A stretch of DNA of 64,000 nt from Fulvivirga sp. M361 (GCF_007097395.1 NZ_VKDC01000008.1:248001-312000), one strand, 5' to 3'; numbered from the stretch's first letter, positions 22,355 to 31,531 are shown. Made by a program: numbers and translations. The notes: generated by a model from the sequence alone, not told the origin.

Positions 22355-23821
22355 ATGTTGAGACTTTTGAAAGCCTGGTTTGTCTTTTGTCTGCTCTTCC
22401 CTGGGGTGTTTTCATGCACTTCCAGTGAAAAAACGGTGCAAAAGTCGCTTCCGAATATCGTCTGGATCATGTTGGAAGATTGGGGATACCAGCTTTCCTG
22501 CTATGGGGAACCGGGCATTCATACTCCAAACATAGATAAAGTAGCAGCCGAGGGTATACGATATACACAATCATTTGCCACGTCACCCGTGTGTTCCCCT
22601 TCCCGGTCAGCCATGATGACTGGTTTTTACCAGAATTATATCCGTGCTCACCAGCACAGAACAAAGAAGGGAGAATCGGGATTCAGAAAGGCACCGCTGC
22701 CGTATGGGATCAAACCGTTTACCCGGATTTTGCAACAGAAAGGTTATTTCACCTGCTTTATGAAACCCTCGCGGAAGACGGACCTGAATTTCACCTTTGA
22801 CGGTGACATTTATGAAGGGAAAGACTGGAGCGAGCGTGAAGAAGGGCAACCGTTCTTTGCCCAGGTGACTTTTGGTGGGACTCACAGGAGATGGCAAAGG
22901 GATACCCTGGACCCCATAGACATTACGGAGGTAGTATTACCTTCTTACTATCCGCAAACTGACCTGGCCAAAAGAGACTGGGCCAATGGTTTGGAAGCCG
23001 CCCAGATTGTGGACCGGCAGGTAGGCCAACTGCTCGACCGGCTGGAAAGCGAAGGGCTGACCGATAACACGCTGGTATTTATTGTTGGTGACAATGGACG
23101 ATGCATGCCCCGGGGAAAGCAGTTTTTATATGACGGTGGCATACAGGTCCCGATCATTGCCCGTTGGCCGGGTAAAATTAATGCGGGAACGGTATCCGAT
23201 GCTATGGTCATGACCATTGATATCACTAAAACCATTCTGGACGTAGCTGGTGCGCAGTCCGCACATCCTTTACATGGTCAAAACCTATTGGAGGATGAGA
23301 TTAACGATCGTAAATACATTTTTGCGGCAAGGGACAAAATGGATAGCACCCACGACGCTATGCGTGCTATCAGATCGGCAAAATACAAGTTGATCCACAA
23401 TCTGATGCCTGAACGGGCCTACTGTCAGTTCAACCGCTATAAGGAAGAGAACTACCCTGTACTGGCCTTGCTGAATGTAATGAACCTGAAAGGTGAACTT
23501 ACTTCAGTACAGGCCAGTTTTATGGCGTCTACAAAACCTGAGTATGAACTGTATGACCTGGAGCATGATCCCTTTGAGCTGAATAACCTGGCAGATAACG
23601 TGGAATTTATCGATGTAAGACAGGAGTTACTCACCGAACTGAACAGATGGCGGGAGTGGATCAACGACCAGGGAGTATCTCCTGAGTTTAGAAACGGAGG
23701 ATGGCCTTCTGACTATCCCACAAGGACGTTGGAGGAATGGGAAACACATCTTAAAGGTTTTGAACCATGGGTTTTCAGAAAACCCGGTTCAAAAATGAAA
23801 CATCCTTATCACAAACGATGA
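22355..23821 (+). CDS. S1-family sulfatase, lipoprotein
   Basis: This sulfatase has lipobox VFSC (C21), a LEDWG metal motif in place of the usual ADD, FGly motif CSPSR (C80) with SAMMTG, and VGDNGR. The EDWG start and the YQNYIRAHQHR segment after the FGly motif set it apart from the two paralogous sulfatases upstream and recall the N-sulfoglucosamine sulfohydrolase-like branch, though substrate cannot be inferred. It has 488 residues. It is coupled to the GH2 gene (6-bp gap) and followed 27 bases later by another sulfatase, so all are likely in one operon. Confidence 0.94.
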   Translation: MLRLLKAWFVFCLLFPGVFSCTSSEKTVQKSLPNIVWIMLEDWGYQLSCYGEPGIHTPNIDKVAAEGIRYTQSFATSPVCSPSRSAMMTGFYQNYIRAHQHRTKKGESGFRKAPLPYGIKPFTRILQQKGYFTCFMKPSRKTDLNFTFDGDIYEGKDWSEREEGQPFFAQVTFGGTHRRWQRDTLDPIDITEVVLPSYYPQTDLAKRDWANGLEAAQIVDRQVGQLLDRLESEGLTDNTLVFIVGDNGRCMPRGKQFLYDGGIQVPIIARWPGKINAGTVSDAMVMTIDITKTILDVAGAQSAHPLHGQNLLEDEINDRKYIFAARDKMDSTHDAMRAIRSAKYKLIHNLMPERAYCQFNRYKEENYPVLALLNVMNLKGELTSVQASFMASTKPEYELYDLEHDPFELNNLADNVEFIDVRQELLTELNRWREWINDQGVSPEFRNGGWPSDYPTRTLEEWETHLKGFEPWVFRKPGSKMKHPYHKR

Positions 23822-23848
23822 TTTCTGGCTAAAATAGAATTAGGTGGT

Positions 23849-25303
23849 ATGAAATGGAAAAATAACTCAGGACTGGCTGGTACGATGCTTATTATGATCG
23901 CAGGAGGCATAATGATAGCTTTCTCAATAAATGGCAATACCGGGAGGAAAGCAATACATCAGCCCGGGGCCATGGACCGCCCTAACATTATCCTGTTCTA
24001 TGCAGATGACCTGGGTTGGACAGATCTGGGTGTACAGGGTTCGGATTTTTACGAATCTGCTGCCATCGACAGGATCGCGAACGGAGGAATGAAGTTTACG
24101 CAAGCTTATGCTAATGCTGCCAACTGCGCTCCTTCAAGAGCTTGTCTGATCAGCGGTCTCTATACGCCCAGACATGGTGTTTATACCGTTAGTAATGCTG
24201 ACAGGGGCAAGTCCAGTGAGCGTAAGTTGATCCCTGTCAGGAATACCACCGTTTTAAACAGAAAATTCAAGACACTTCCTGAAGTGCTGAAAAAACATGG
24301 GTATGCCACCTGTATAGCTGGAAAATGGCATCTTTCCGATGACCCAATACCCTATGGTTTTGATATAAATTTTGGAGGAGGTGAACGAGGGGCGCCTGGT
24401 TCCTATTTTTCACCTTACAATAACCCTGCGTTACCGGACGGTCCTGCGGGAGAACACCTGCCCGACCGGCTTTCCACGGAGGTATCTCATTGGATCCGCG
24501 AAAATGCCGGAAATCCTTTTTTTGTGTATTTTCCTTTTTACTCTGTGCATTCGCCCATCAGGGCCAGGAAGGACCTTACAGAAAAATATGCTCGAAAGGC
24601 ACCAGGGAAATTTCATGACCATCCCAAATATGCCGCCATGATCGAAGCGATGGACCAAGCCGTTCAGAAAGTGATGCACACATTAGAGGAGTTGGACCTT
24701 GATGACAACACGCTGGTGATCTTTACCTCTGACAATGGCCCCTACGGCCGGGCTTCTGTGGCCAAACCTTTGAGAGGAGGCAAAGGTATGTTCTATGAAG
24801 GCGGGATCAGGGTACCCTTTTTTGTAAAATGGCCTGGAGTAATCAGTCCGGGTACGGTGAGTGATGAGCCTGTAATTGGTCTGGACATTTTTCCTACCTT
24901 ACTGGAGGCTACTCATATTTCAACTGATATGGCCCTGGATGGAAAAAGCCTGCTTCCTGTACTGAAAGGAAGCAAAACCCCGATGGAAAGAGCTCTGTAC
25001 TGGCATTTTCCAGCCTATCTGCAGATGTACAAAGCGGACCGGGGTTTCGGTGATTCACATGATGCGCCTTACTGGAGAACCACCCCCTGTGGTGTTATCC
25101 GTGAAGGGGACTGGAAACTGATCGAATACTTTGAATCCGGTGATATAGAGCTATACAATCTTAAAAATGATCCGGGTGAAAAAAATGACCTGAGCAAGAT
25201 AGAGGCAGACAAAACAGCCAGGATGTATGCCAAACTAAGGGCATGGCAAAAACAAACCAATAGCCCCATACCTGAAACATTAAATCCGGACTATAAGCAC
25301 TGA
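23849..25303 (+). CDS. S1-family sulfatase, membrane-anchored or secreted
   Basis: This is the fourth sulfatase of the locus, with YADDLGWTDLG, FGly motif CAPSR (C93), RACLISGLYTPRHG, GKWHL and TSDNGPYG. The hydrophobic N-terminus (about 10-28) has no lipobox cysteine, so it is a signal peptide or anchor. Length is 484. It is the last gene of the plus-strand run; a 493-bp gap follows. Four sulfatases of at least three sequence types indicate a polymer sulfated at several positions. No formylglycine-maturing enzyme is encoded in the window. Confidence 0.94.
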   Translation: MKWKNNSGLAGTMLIMIAGGIMIAFSINGNTGRKAIHQPGAMDRPNIILFYADDLGWTDLGVQGSDFYESAAIDRIANGGMKFTQAYANAANCAPSRACLISGLYTPRHGVYTVSNADRGKSSERKLIPVRNTTVLNRKFKTLPEVLKKHGYATCIAGKWHLSDDPIPYGFDINFGGGERGAPGSYFSPYNNPALPDGPAGEHLPDRLSTEVSHWIRENAGNPFFVYFPFYSVHSPIRARKDLTEKYARKAPGKFHDHPKYAAMIEAMDQAVQKVMHTLEELDLDDNTLVIFTSDNGPYGRASVAKPLRGGKGMFYEGGIRVPFFVKWPGVISPGTVSDEPVIGLDIFPTLLEATHISTDMALDGKSLLPVLKGSKTPMERALYWHFPAYLQMYKADRGFGDSHDAPYWRTTPCGVIREGDWKLIEYFESGDIELYNLKNDPGEKNDLSKIEADKTARMYAKLRAWQKQTNSPIPETLNPDYKH

Positions 25304-25614
25304 AGGGAGTTCTCACTTTTTCAGAAAACCGGAATACAGTTTTTCGCACATTATCCCAAATGACCATAAGCTACCTGCCTTCTTAAAAGTGAAGTTATAA
25401 AATAAAAAAATCAATGGTATGAACGTAACAAGACGTGTTGTTCAACGAGTAAAACAAAGATTAAGGGAAAAGCCCGGTATGGGTACCTGTGAAATGAACA
25501 TAATTGGATACATATAAAGCAACCCTGTGCGATCAGAAACATAAGATCGGTCAAAAACCTTCCATTTTCTCATATAAAAAAACAGCCCATTTTAACCCAT
25601 TAAGGTGTTTTAAT

Positions 25615-25658
25615 GATTTTGTCGTGATTTTGTCGTGATTCTGTCGTGGTTTTGTAGG
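25615..25658 (+). repeat. Four tandem 11-bp repeats, candidate regulator array
   Basis: GATTTTGTCGT occurs at 25615-25625 and 25626-25636, GATTCTGTCGT at 25637-25647 and GGTTTTGTAGG at 25648-25658. An 11-bp period is close to one helical turn, so all copies face the same side of DNA, as expected for cooperative protein binding. They end 35 bases before the -7 box of the gene at 25797. Binding by that gene's own AraC domain is a guess. Confidence 0.7.
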
Positions 25659-25692
25659 GCATGTGGACGATGCAAATCTTATCTCTATATTC

Positions 25693-25700
25693 TATGTTTG
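25693..25700 (+). promoter_or_regulatory. Candidate -7 box (TATGTTTG)
   Basis: TATGTTTG matches the Bacteroidota -7 consensus TANNTTTG and lies about 97 bases before the ATG at 25797. No TTG was found at the usual -33 distance, which may mean that activation needs a bound regulator, for example at the repeats upstream. Confidence 0.5.
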
Positions 25701-25796
25701 ATTCCGGATTGTTTTATTAACATCTGTTCATCTCAAGTCACGGAGCCTCATTCTGGTAATTGAGAAAGTTTCTTGATTTTTTAACCGAATACTAAC

Positions 25797-27596
25797 ATGG
25801 AAAGAAACGCCAGCATAAGCCTAAAAAGATCGAGTGATTACCGTAAGTCAGTTCTGTATCAGGAAGAACCTCCTATAAATACCTCTTACAACCGTAATTT
25901 ATTTATAACAGAACCTACTGAATTCAACAAGCCTGTAACGCAATACGCCAAAAGCGGCAGTATAAAAATCGCTTACCAGGTTTTTGGTTCGGGATCAATA
26001 GACCTGGTTTACATTCCTGGCTGGGTATCGAACATTGATTGGGTGTGGGAATGCCCCGAACTAGTCCATTTTTTACGTGAATTGGGTAAAATAACCAGAG
26101 TTATTCTTTTTGATAAGCGGGGAACAGGACTTTCAGATCGTGTGGTGGAGCTTTCTACATTAGAAGAACGGATGGATGACATTCGAGCAGTAATGGATGC
26201 AGCAGATTCTGAAAAAGCCGTTTTGTTTGGACATTCAGAAGGGGGATGTGTCTCTGCATTGTTTGCTGCCACTTACCCTAATCGCGTTATTTCATTGATT
26301 ACGTTTGGAATATTTGCTAAACGCAGACACTCACCGGATTATCCCTGGGCACCAACGGATGAAGAGCGTCAGGAGGTGTATGATATGATCGAACACAATT
26401 GGGGAAATGGTAATATGTACCTGGAAAAGCTTGCTCCATCCAAATCCCATGATAAGAAATTCATGAATTGGTTGGCCAATTACTTTCGGTCAGGAGCTAG
26501 TCCGAGTGCGGCCATGGTACTTACCAAAATGAATACACAAGTGGACATTATCAATGTCTTAAGCTCAATAAAAGCGCCTACGCTGGTCATGCAACGTACT
26601 CATGATATTGATGTAAAGGTGGAGGAGGGACAATTCATAGCAGAACGCATAAAGGGCGCAGAATTCGTGGAGCTCGATGGAAGAGATCATCTTTTTTGGG
26701 TAGGGGATACAGAAAAAGTTTTGGGCCGGATGAAGGCTTTTATTTCAAATGAAAAGCCAACCGTAAATCATGAAGAGCAACTACTCACTATTGTAGCAGT
26801 TCGTATTGTATTTGCTCATAATACCCATCCCCATCCAACTCCCCGGGAACTCGTAACGAAAGTCATAGAAAAGTACCGGGGTAGGTTAATTCAACACGAC
26901 CCTTTCATCCTGATGGCCACTTTTGAGGGACCAAGCAGAGCAGTCTGTTGTAGCATGGGTTTGATGGATGTTATGCAAAGTGTGCATGCACAACTTGCTA
27001 TTGGCATTCACATTACAGAAGTAGCTGTGGGTGAGGCTTATTTTGCAACGGGCGAAACTCAAAAATTTGTGAAATTGATCCTTGACCAGGCCAGGCTTAA
27101 CCGAATTTTAATTACCCAAACTGTCAAACACCTGCTGTCCGGGGCAGGTTTAACATTTACACAAGAAAATTCAACCTTCGAGACTGATTCTGGAGATACA
27201 CTCCAACTGTTTACGGTTACTGACCCGGACCATTTGAACTCAAACGGTCATTTTTCCCAACATCAAGAATTTCCTAAAGACTCTTTCTTCGAAGTTGTAC
27301 TGCAATGTATATATACCCATTTGGGCAATGAGACTTTCGGTGTAGACACTCTCTGTAAAAGTGTAGGTACAAGTGAGCGACAGTTGCAGCGTAAAGTTAA
27401 AACCATCACTAACAAGTCCCCCAATCAATTGATTTCCTCGGTGAGATTACATCGTGCAAAAGAACTGCTTCTTATGCGTAAATATAGTATTGCGGAAGTG
27501 GCTTTTCAAATAGGGTTTTCCAGTCCGTCATACTTTGCCAAGAGGTTCAAAAAAGAATTCGGAATAAGCCCTTCCCTTTTATCATTAAAAAATTGA
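25797..27596 (+). CDS. Three-domain regulator: alpha/beta hydrolase, degenerate cyclase-homology domain, AraC DNA-binding domain
   Basis: Residues about 48-318 form an alpha/beta hydrolase with nucleophile S147 in GHSEGG, a probable acid at D270 or D272, and H298 in GRDHLFW. Residues about 328-455 match the layout of class III cyclase-homology domains (GRLIQHDPFILMATFEGPSRA, then HITEVAVGEAYFATGE, then LITQTVKHLLSGAGL), but the metal-binding aspartates and transition-state residues are not apparent. Residues about 497-597 are an AraC helix-turn-helix pair (VAFQIGFSSPSYFAKRFKKE). Hydrolase-cyclase fusions are known in actinobacteria; here the output looks like DNA binding. I infer a cytoplasmic transcription factor sensing a small ester or similar ligand. 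There is no signal peptide. Confidence 0.85.
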   Translation: MERNASISLKRSSDYRKSVLYQEEPPINTSYNRNLFITEPTEFNKPVTQYAKSGSIKIAYQVFGSGSIDLVYIPGWVSNIDWVWECPELVHFLRELGKITRVILFDKRGTGLSDRVVELSTLEERMDDIRAVMDAADSEKAVLFGHSEGGCVSALFAATYPNRVISLITFGIFAKRRHSPDYPWAPTDEERQEVYDMIEHNWGNGNMYLEKLAPSKSHDKKFMNWLANYFRSGASPSAAMVLTKMNTQVDIINVLSSIKAPTLVMQRTHDIDVKVEEGQFIAERIKGAEFVELDGRDHLFWVGDTEKVLGRMKAFISNEKPTVNHEEQLLTIVAVRIVFAHNTHPHPTPRELVTKVIEKYRGRLIQHDPFILMATFEGPSRAVCCSMGLMDVMQSVHAQLAIGIHITEVAVGEAYFATGETQKFVKLILDQARLNRILITQTVKHLLSGAGLTFTQENSTFETDSGDTLQLFTVTDPDHLNSNGHFSQHQEFPKDSFFEVVLQCIYTHLGNETFGVDTLCKSVGTSERQLQRKVKTITNKSPNQLISSVRLHRAKELLLMRKYSIAEVAFQIGFSSPSYFAKRFKKEFGISPSLLSLKN

Positions 27597-27783
27597 TCCG
27601 ATTACATTGTAATTGTTTATAGCCGATAAATTCAGGGACTCAAGGCTTTGTTGATTTTTAACCCTTTCATATATGGGCGATGAAAATTGCCTGACACTTT
27701 GATTGGCAGGAAAGGAACCGTTTTCCGGCATTCCCAGGTATTTGTAGTATTAGCTTCTTGGGTTAGGATCATTCCATAAAGTA

Positions 27784-29586
27784 TCACGTCTGTGCGTGTT
27801 GATTAACATATTCCAGGATGTTTTTGTCCTCTTTGTCCATACCCAATTTCTTTTTCACCCTTGTTTTCGATTGCTCTACTGCCCTCCTGGTTACATTTAA
27901 AATGGTGGCGATCTCTTTATTGGATAATTTCATTTTCAAAAAAGCTAATAGTTTGTGGTCATTTGCCGAAAGGTTTGGAAAGTGTTGTTCTAATTTTTGA
28001 AAGAAGTTGGGATGTACATTTTCAAAGTGGATCTTGATGCTGTTCCAATGGTCATCGTCATTTCGTAAACACTCGAGGTTTTTGATCACTTTTTTCCGAT
28101 GATCGTCAGGAAGGTCAGCACTGTGTCTGATCTCGTCGATGATTTCTGTGAGTTTTTCATTGAAATTGAGTAATTGAATGGAGGTTGCGGTAAGTGATCT
28201 GGCTTTTTTATTGTTTTCGATCTCCAATTGCTTTCTGGTCGCTTCTTCGATCGTTAGCTTCTCCTCCTGGATTTCATTTTTTTTCCGAAGGTTAAGGTTG
28301 GCGCTCTGCTTCAAGCGATAATTTCGATAGATAACCATCACAAAGATAAGAGCAATCAATAACCCCAAAATCGTGATACGTTTGAAGAGTCGTTGCTGCT
28401 CTAACCTTGAATTGATATTGAGTAATTCAGCTTGCTTCTGGTATTCCAGCGAGTCACGTTCCAGTTCAAAGGTGTAGTTAAGTTCCATAGTAGTTAACTG
28501 CTCCGTTAACTCTTCGTTGAACAACTCATCCTTAAGCCGGGTGGTGATTTCAAGGTATTGAAGTGCCTTGGAAACATTACCGTTAAATCTGTAAAAATCA
28601 TAAAGCCTATTTGATGCCTCCTGCATTCGGTCTTTGAAACTCTGGTTTTCAGCTATTTGGTAGCTTTCCAGCATTTTGTCTTCTGCTTGTTTCTTCAGCC
28701 CCTGTTTTGCAAGTATTTCTCCTATGCCCAGCAGAGTTCTACTGGTTGTATATGAATCTTTACAGACAACGGCATATTCATAGCCCAGATTTAAATATTC
28801 TAAAGCCAGGTCCAACTCATTAAGTGCCTTGTAGGAAAGACCTATGTTAGTTGCCGGATGGACGCTTCGACATTTAATGTTTAATGAATCGAGTATCTCA
28901 AATGCCCTGGTTTCATAAGCCAATGCTTTTGAATAGTCCTTTCGGTCCAGGTATAACAGTCCCATTTTTGTTAAGGTAGAAGCTTGCCCATTGATATCTC
29001 CGTGAGACTTCCTGATCTCTAAAGCCCTGTTATAATAATGAAGGGACAGATCATAATTTTTTTGTTTAGCATAAATAAACCCTATATTATGGAGTGTACT
29101 GGCTACCTTTAAACTGTCACCCTGATCAATTTTAAGTTTTAATGCTTGTTGAAAATGGTGCAAGGATACAGCGTAGTTACCATTGTAGAAAAATATTGCT
29201 GCTATGTTGTTAAGCGTACCTGAAATAGAGGCAGAATCTTGCATTTCTATCTTCATAGCCAGAGCTCTCTCAAAGTACATTAAGGCACTATCAAATTCAC
29301 TTCTGACAAAAAAACTGGTCCCCAGGTTATGAAATGCATATGCCAGCCCTTTTTTATAATTGAGTTTATTGGAAAGGCGCTCAGCTTTTTTAGCCAGTAT
29401 TCGTGATGAATCAGTCTCCGAATGATAAAGGCTTTCTGAAAGTATATTTAACACATTTACCTCGATGGTATCATGGGTATTTCGTGATAATAACTGTTTT
29501 AAACTATCAAGGTTCCCCTGTGATACGGCTGGAGTGGATAGCATCAGGAAAGTGAAGTAAACCCAGATCAGAAGAATTGTTCTCAT
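27784..29586 (-). CDS. TPR-repeat membrane regulator with LuxR-type DNA-binding domain
   Basis: Residues 1-22 are a signal peptide. Residues about 30-350 are tetratricopeptide repeats (AYAFHNLGTSFFVRSEFDSALMYFERAL and similar), predicted periplasmic. A membrane helix lies at about 403-422, followed by a charged coiled coil (about 425-480). The C-terminal 70 residues form a LuxR-type helix-turn-helix (LSNKEIATILNVTRRAVEQS). This is a common Bacteroidota one-component architecture in which the periplasmic TPR sensor controls a tethered DNA-binding domain. It has 600 residues, convergent with the gene at 25797 across a 187-bp gap. Its targets are unknown. Confidence 0.88.
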   Translation of the reverse strand: MRTILLIWVYFTFLMLSTPAVSQGNLDSLKQLLSRNTHDTIEVNVLNILSESLYHSETDSSRILAKKAERLSNKLNYKKGLAYAFHNLGTSFFVRSEFDSALMYFERALAMKIEMQDSASISGTLNNIAAIFFYNGNYAVSLHHFQQALKLKIDQGDSLKVASTLHNIGFIYAKQKNYDLSLHYYNRALEIRKSHGDINGQASTLTKMGLLYLDRKDYSKALAYETRAFEILDSLNIKCRSVHPATNIGLSYKALNELDLALEYLNLGYEYAVVCKDSYTTSRTLLGIGEILAKQGLKKQAEDKMLESYQIAENQSFKDRMQEASNRLYDFYRFNGNVSKALQYLEITTRLKDELFNEELTEQLTTMELNYTFELERDSLEYQKQAELLNINSRLEQQRLFKRITILGLLIALIFVMVIYRNYRLKQSANLNLRKKNEIQEEKLTIEEATRKQLEIENNKKARSLTATSIQLLNFNEKLTEIIDEIRHSADLPDDHRKKVIKNLECLRNDDDHWNSIKIHFENVHPNFFQKLEQHFPNLSANDHKLLAFLKMKLSNKEIATILNVTRRAVEQSKTRVKKKLGMDKEDKNILEYVNQHAQT

Positions 29587-29642
29587 TTCTTAAATGCTTT
29601 TGCAGGTACGTAAAAAGACTGTATGCGTTAGATTAGTTGTTC

Positions 29643-29667
29643 TTTCATAGATTTTTTTCCTATGAAA
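29643..29667. promoter_or_regulatory. Inverted repeat upstream of the TPR/LuxR regulator
   Basis: TTTCATAG at 29643-29650 and CTATGAAA at 29660-29667 are perfect complements separated by a T-rich 9-base spacer. The position, 57-81 bases before the minus-strand start at 29586, suits an autoregulatory operator, but an RNA hairpin is equally possible. Confidence 0.35.
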
Positions 29668-30336
29668 AGAGGGTGTCAAGACAAGGATTAGGACTATATA
29701 AAGTCAATATTAGCAAACTATTTGGGGATATGCATCAAGGTAACTGTATCCGGACCGGATATTCGATAAAGTGGATTTGTTTGTAGTAATACTGATTATC
29801 CAGGGGATGTCTAATGTGAGTGAAGTGTTATACAGTTGTCCTGTATCTGTATAACTCAAACATGACACATAAAAGGAAACCCTTATTTGCCAATGTCGGC
29901 GCTTGTTACACTGTAGGGTAGAAAGTAGCTTAAACTCGTTTTACTGATAATTCATGGCACTGCGAATTCAATATATCAAGCAATGTTTTAAGATTACCTG
30001 GCTTTGCCGGTAATGAGATAAAATCTGGATAATAACAATAACGATTGAATGGATAGCAGTATATGCCTTTGGTATAGCCTGGCTGGTAAAAGGGAGAGAC
30101 GGAAAGCCCCTCATCCGATATCAGTGGATGGCTACTGCATGGAAGTAAAATACGGGGTTGATACTTCAATACTGATTGACACCGCAACTCGTCCTTCCGG
30201 GTTAGCCTCTAAGCCGAAGCACTTTATTATCGATAACCTATCCTATTATCAGCGTCGGAAATAAGGCATTGGATACAAGAGTATCGCACTCAAATCAATT
30301 AGTGTTAGACTACTATTTACCACTTATGTAATCAAA

Positions 30337-30378
30337 TGCAACAATATTGCAATAAATGGAAATTTTGATATACATTTG
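30337..30378 (+). promoter_or_regulatory. Candidate promoter with overlapping palindrome, metal-type operator?
   Basis: TACATTTG at 30371-30378 matches the TANNTTTG -7 box. TTG at 30347-30349 lies 21 bases upstream, a suitable -33 element. The -33 element sits inside the perfect inverted repeat TGCAA-CAATA-TTGCA (30337-30351). A repressor bound there would block transcription. A Fur/Zur-type regulator is plausible from the gene content downstream but is not shown by sequence. The predicted start of transcription falls on or next to the GTG at 30384. Confidence 0.5.
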
Positions 30379-30383
30379 TATTT

Positions 30384-30695
30384 GTGAAATATGTCATCCA
30401 CATAGGAGCAAGGTTATTAATGGTGTATTTTGTTGCGCTACCTATCCTGTTTGGGCTTCATACCGTTCAACATCAGCATCAATGTGGTGAGGATCATAAA
30501 GAAGTATTGGAGTATGCTCAATTTACTCCTGATTGTACTTTATGTGACCTGTATCACAGTCAAGTTGCAGTTGTAGAGGATCCTTTTTTCTACGATGTTG
30601 ATTTTTTCGCTACTACTTTTCAACTACGTTTTTTCGGGAATTTTGCGAATGTTTCCAAACATTTTAATCTTCTCAGAGGTCCTCCAATGGTCTAA
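30384..30695 (+). CDS. Small His/Cys-rich membrane-anchored protein, DUF2946-like
   Basis: This 103-residue protein has an N-terminal hydrophobic helix, a His-rich patch HTVQHQHQC, a CTLC motif and a C-terminal LLRGPP tail, the layout of DUF2946-type proteins, which sit beside copper or other metal uptake genes. A periplasmic metal-binding role is inferred. The start is uncertain: GTG at 30384 would give an almost leaderless message from the -7 box at 30371, while ATG at 30420 (MVYFVALPILFG) leaves a short leader with GGAG upstream. It is the first gene of the ABC/TonB receptor locus, 110 bases before the ATPase. Confidence 0.65.
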   Translation: MKYVIHIGARLLMVYFVALPILFGLHTVQHQHQCGEDHKEVLEYAQFTPDCTLCDLYHSQVAVVEDPFFYDVDFFATTFQLRFFGNFANVSKHFNLLRGPPMV

Positions 30696-30805
30696 CGGAT
30701 AGAATCCTATTTCTGAATGTGACTTGAGCCGGTCTGGCACGATCCGCAGAGTGTTGCGAAGGTCAATCCATTACAATTCTAGTTTTCACATAAACTTCTT
30801 CCCAA

Positions 30806-31531
30806 ATGTTGGAAGCAATTAATTTATCAAAATCATACGGTGGGCATCAGGCGCTTATCGATTTGAATCTGTCTGTAGCGCCGGGTGAAGTATTTTGCCT
30901 GTTAGGTGCGAATGGAGCAGGTAAAACGACTACCATTAACCTTTTTATGGGCTTTATTCAGCCAGGTGCAGGGTATGTGATGGTGAATAATCTTGATATA
31001 ACCGGGCAATCGGGAGAAACCAGGAAACACCTGGCCTATATTCCGGAAAATCTCAATTTATATGGTAACCTGACGGGATTGGAAAACCTACAGTTTTTCG
31101 CTGGTTTGGGGGGTGATAAACCGGACAAGTCCTCTGCTGAGCAGCTATTGAGGTCCGTCGGCTTGCAGTCGGATGCTGTTCAAAAGCGTGTATCCCAATA
31201 CTCGAAAGGCATGCGCCAGAAGGTCGGAATTGCCATTGCCAAAGCCAAACAGGCCGACAACTTACTATTGGATGAGCCTACTTCGGGGTTAGACCCACAG
31301 GCAAGCAATGATTTTGCCCGACTGCTGCAAGATATGAGACAAAATAATGTGGCAATCCTGATGGCCACTCATGACCTGTTCAGGGCCAAAGACAGCGGAA
31401 CACATATCGGTATTATGAAAGCCGGAAAACTGATCCATTCATTGAAAAGTAATGAGATCACTTTGACGGAATTGGAGCATTTGTATTTGGAAACCATGAA
31501 AAGTGAGGGGCATGTTGAAGTTAGTCATTAA
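30806..31531 (+). CDS. ABC transporter ATPase, module A
   Basis: This cytoplasmic ATP-binding subunit has Walker A GANGAGKTT, signature YSKGMRQKVGIA, Walker B LLLDEPTSGLDP and switch MATHD. Its length (241) is typical. The first 50 residues are almost the same as those of the ATPase at 36239 (MLEAINLSK, FCLLGANGAGKTTTIN), so the two are paralogs. The gene overlaps the downstream permease gene, which points to one ABC complex with the permeases at 31512 and 33334. Transport direction cannot be read from sequence, though this NosF/ABC-2-like ATPase type generally serves exporters. Confidence 0.93.
   Translation: MLEAINLSKSYGGHQALIDLNLSVAPGEVFCLLGANGAGKTTTINLFMGFIQPGAGYVMVNNLDITGQSGETRKHLAYIPENLNLYGNLTGLENLQFFAGLGGDKPDKSSAEQLLRSVGLQSDAVQKRVSQYSKGMRQKVGIAIAKAKQADNLLLDEPTSGLDPQASNDFARLLQDMRQNNVAILMATHDLFRAKDSGTHIGIMKAGKLIHSLKSNEITLTELEHLYLETMKSEGHVEVSH

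Larger units (their letters stand above)
25304..25796. other. 493-bp intergenic region after the sulfatase locus
   Basis: No gene is visible. The right half holds four tandem 11-bp repeats (25615-25658) and a TANNTTTG-type -7 box (25693-25700), described separately; both face the regulator gene at 25797. The left 300 bases show nothing recognisable. Confidence 0.6.
29587..30383. other. 797-bp stretch without a recognisable gene
   Basis: Short open frames exist on both strands (for example 29930-30187 minus and 30049-30264 plus), but they overlap each other and show no family motif. An inverted repeat TTTCATAG/CTATGAAA with a 9-base spacer lies at 29643-29667, 57 bases upstream of the TPR regulator start. 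The right end holds the palindrome and promoter described separately. Otherwise I see nothing. Confidence 0.5.

Noticed and set aside
22355-23821. Inactive sulfatase because the usual ADD motif reads LED.
   Set aside because: The metal-binding Asp is retained, and E-D at this place is seen in active members of some sulfatase subfamilies; the FGly motif CSPSR is intact.
25615-25658. CRISPR array or minisatellite.
   Set aside because: Units are 11 bases, directly adjacent and without spacers; there are only four and no cas genes.
27601-27613. Palindrome ATTACATTGTAAT resembling a metal-regulator box.
   Set aside because: It lies between two convergent gene ends, where no promoter is expected.
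29930-30264. Opposed open frames of 85 and 71 codons in the long gap.
   Set aside because: They overlap on opposite strands, have no family resemblance and no promoter evidence.
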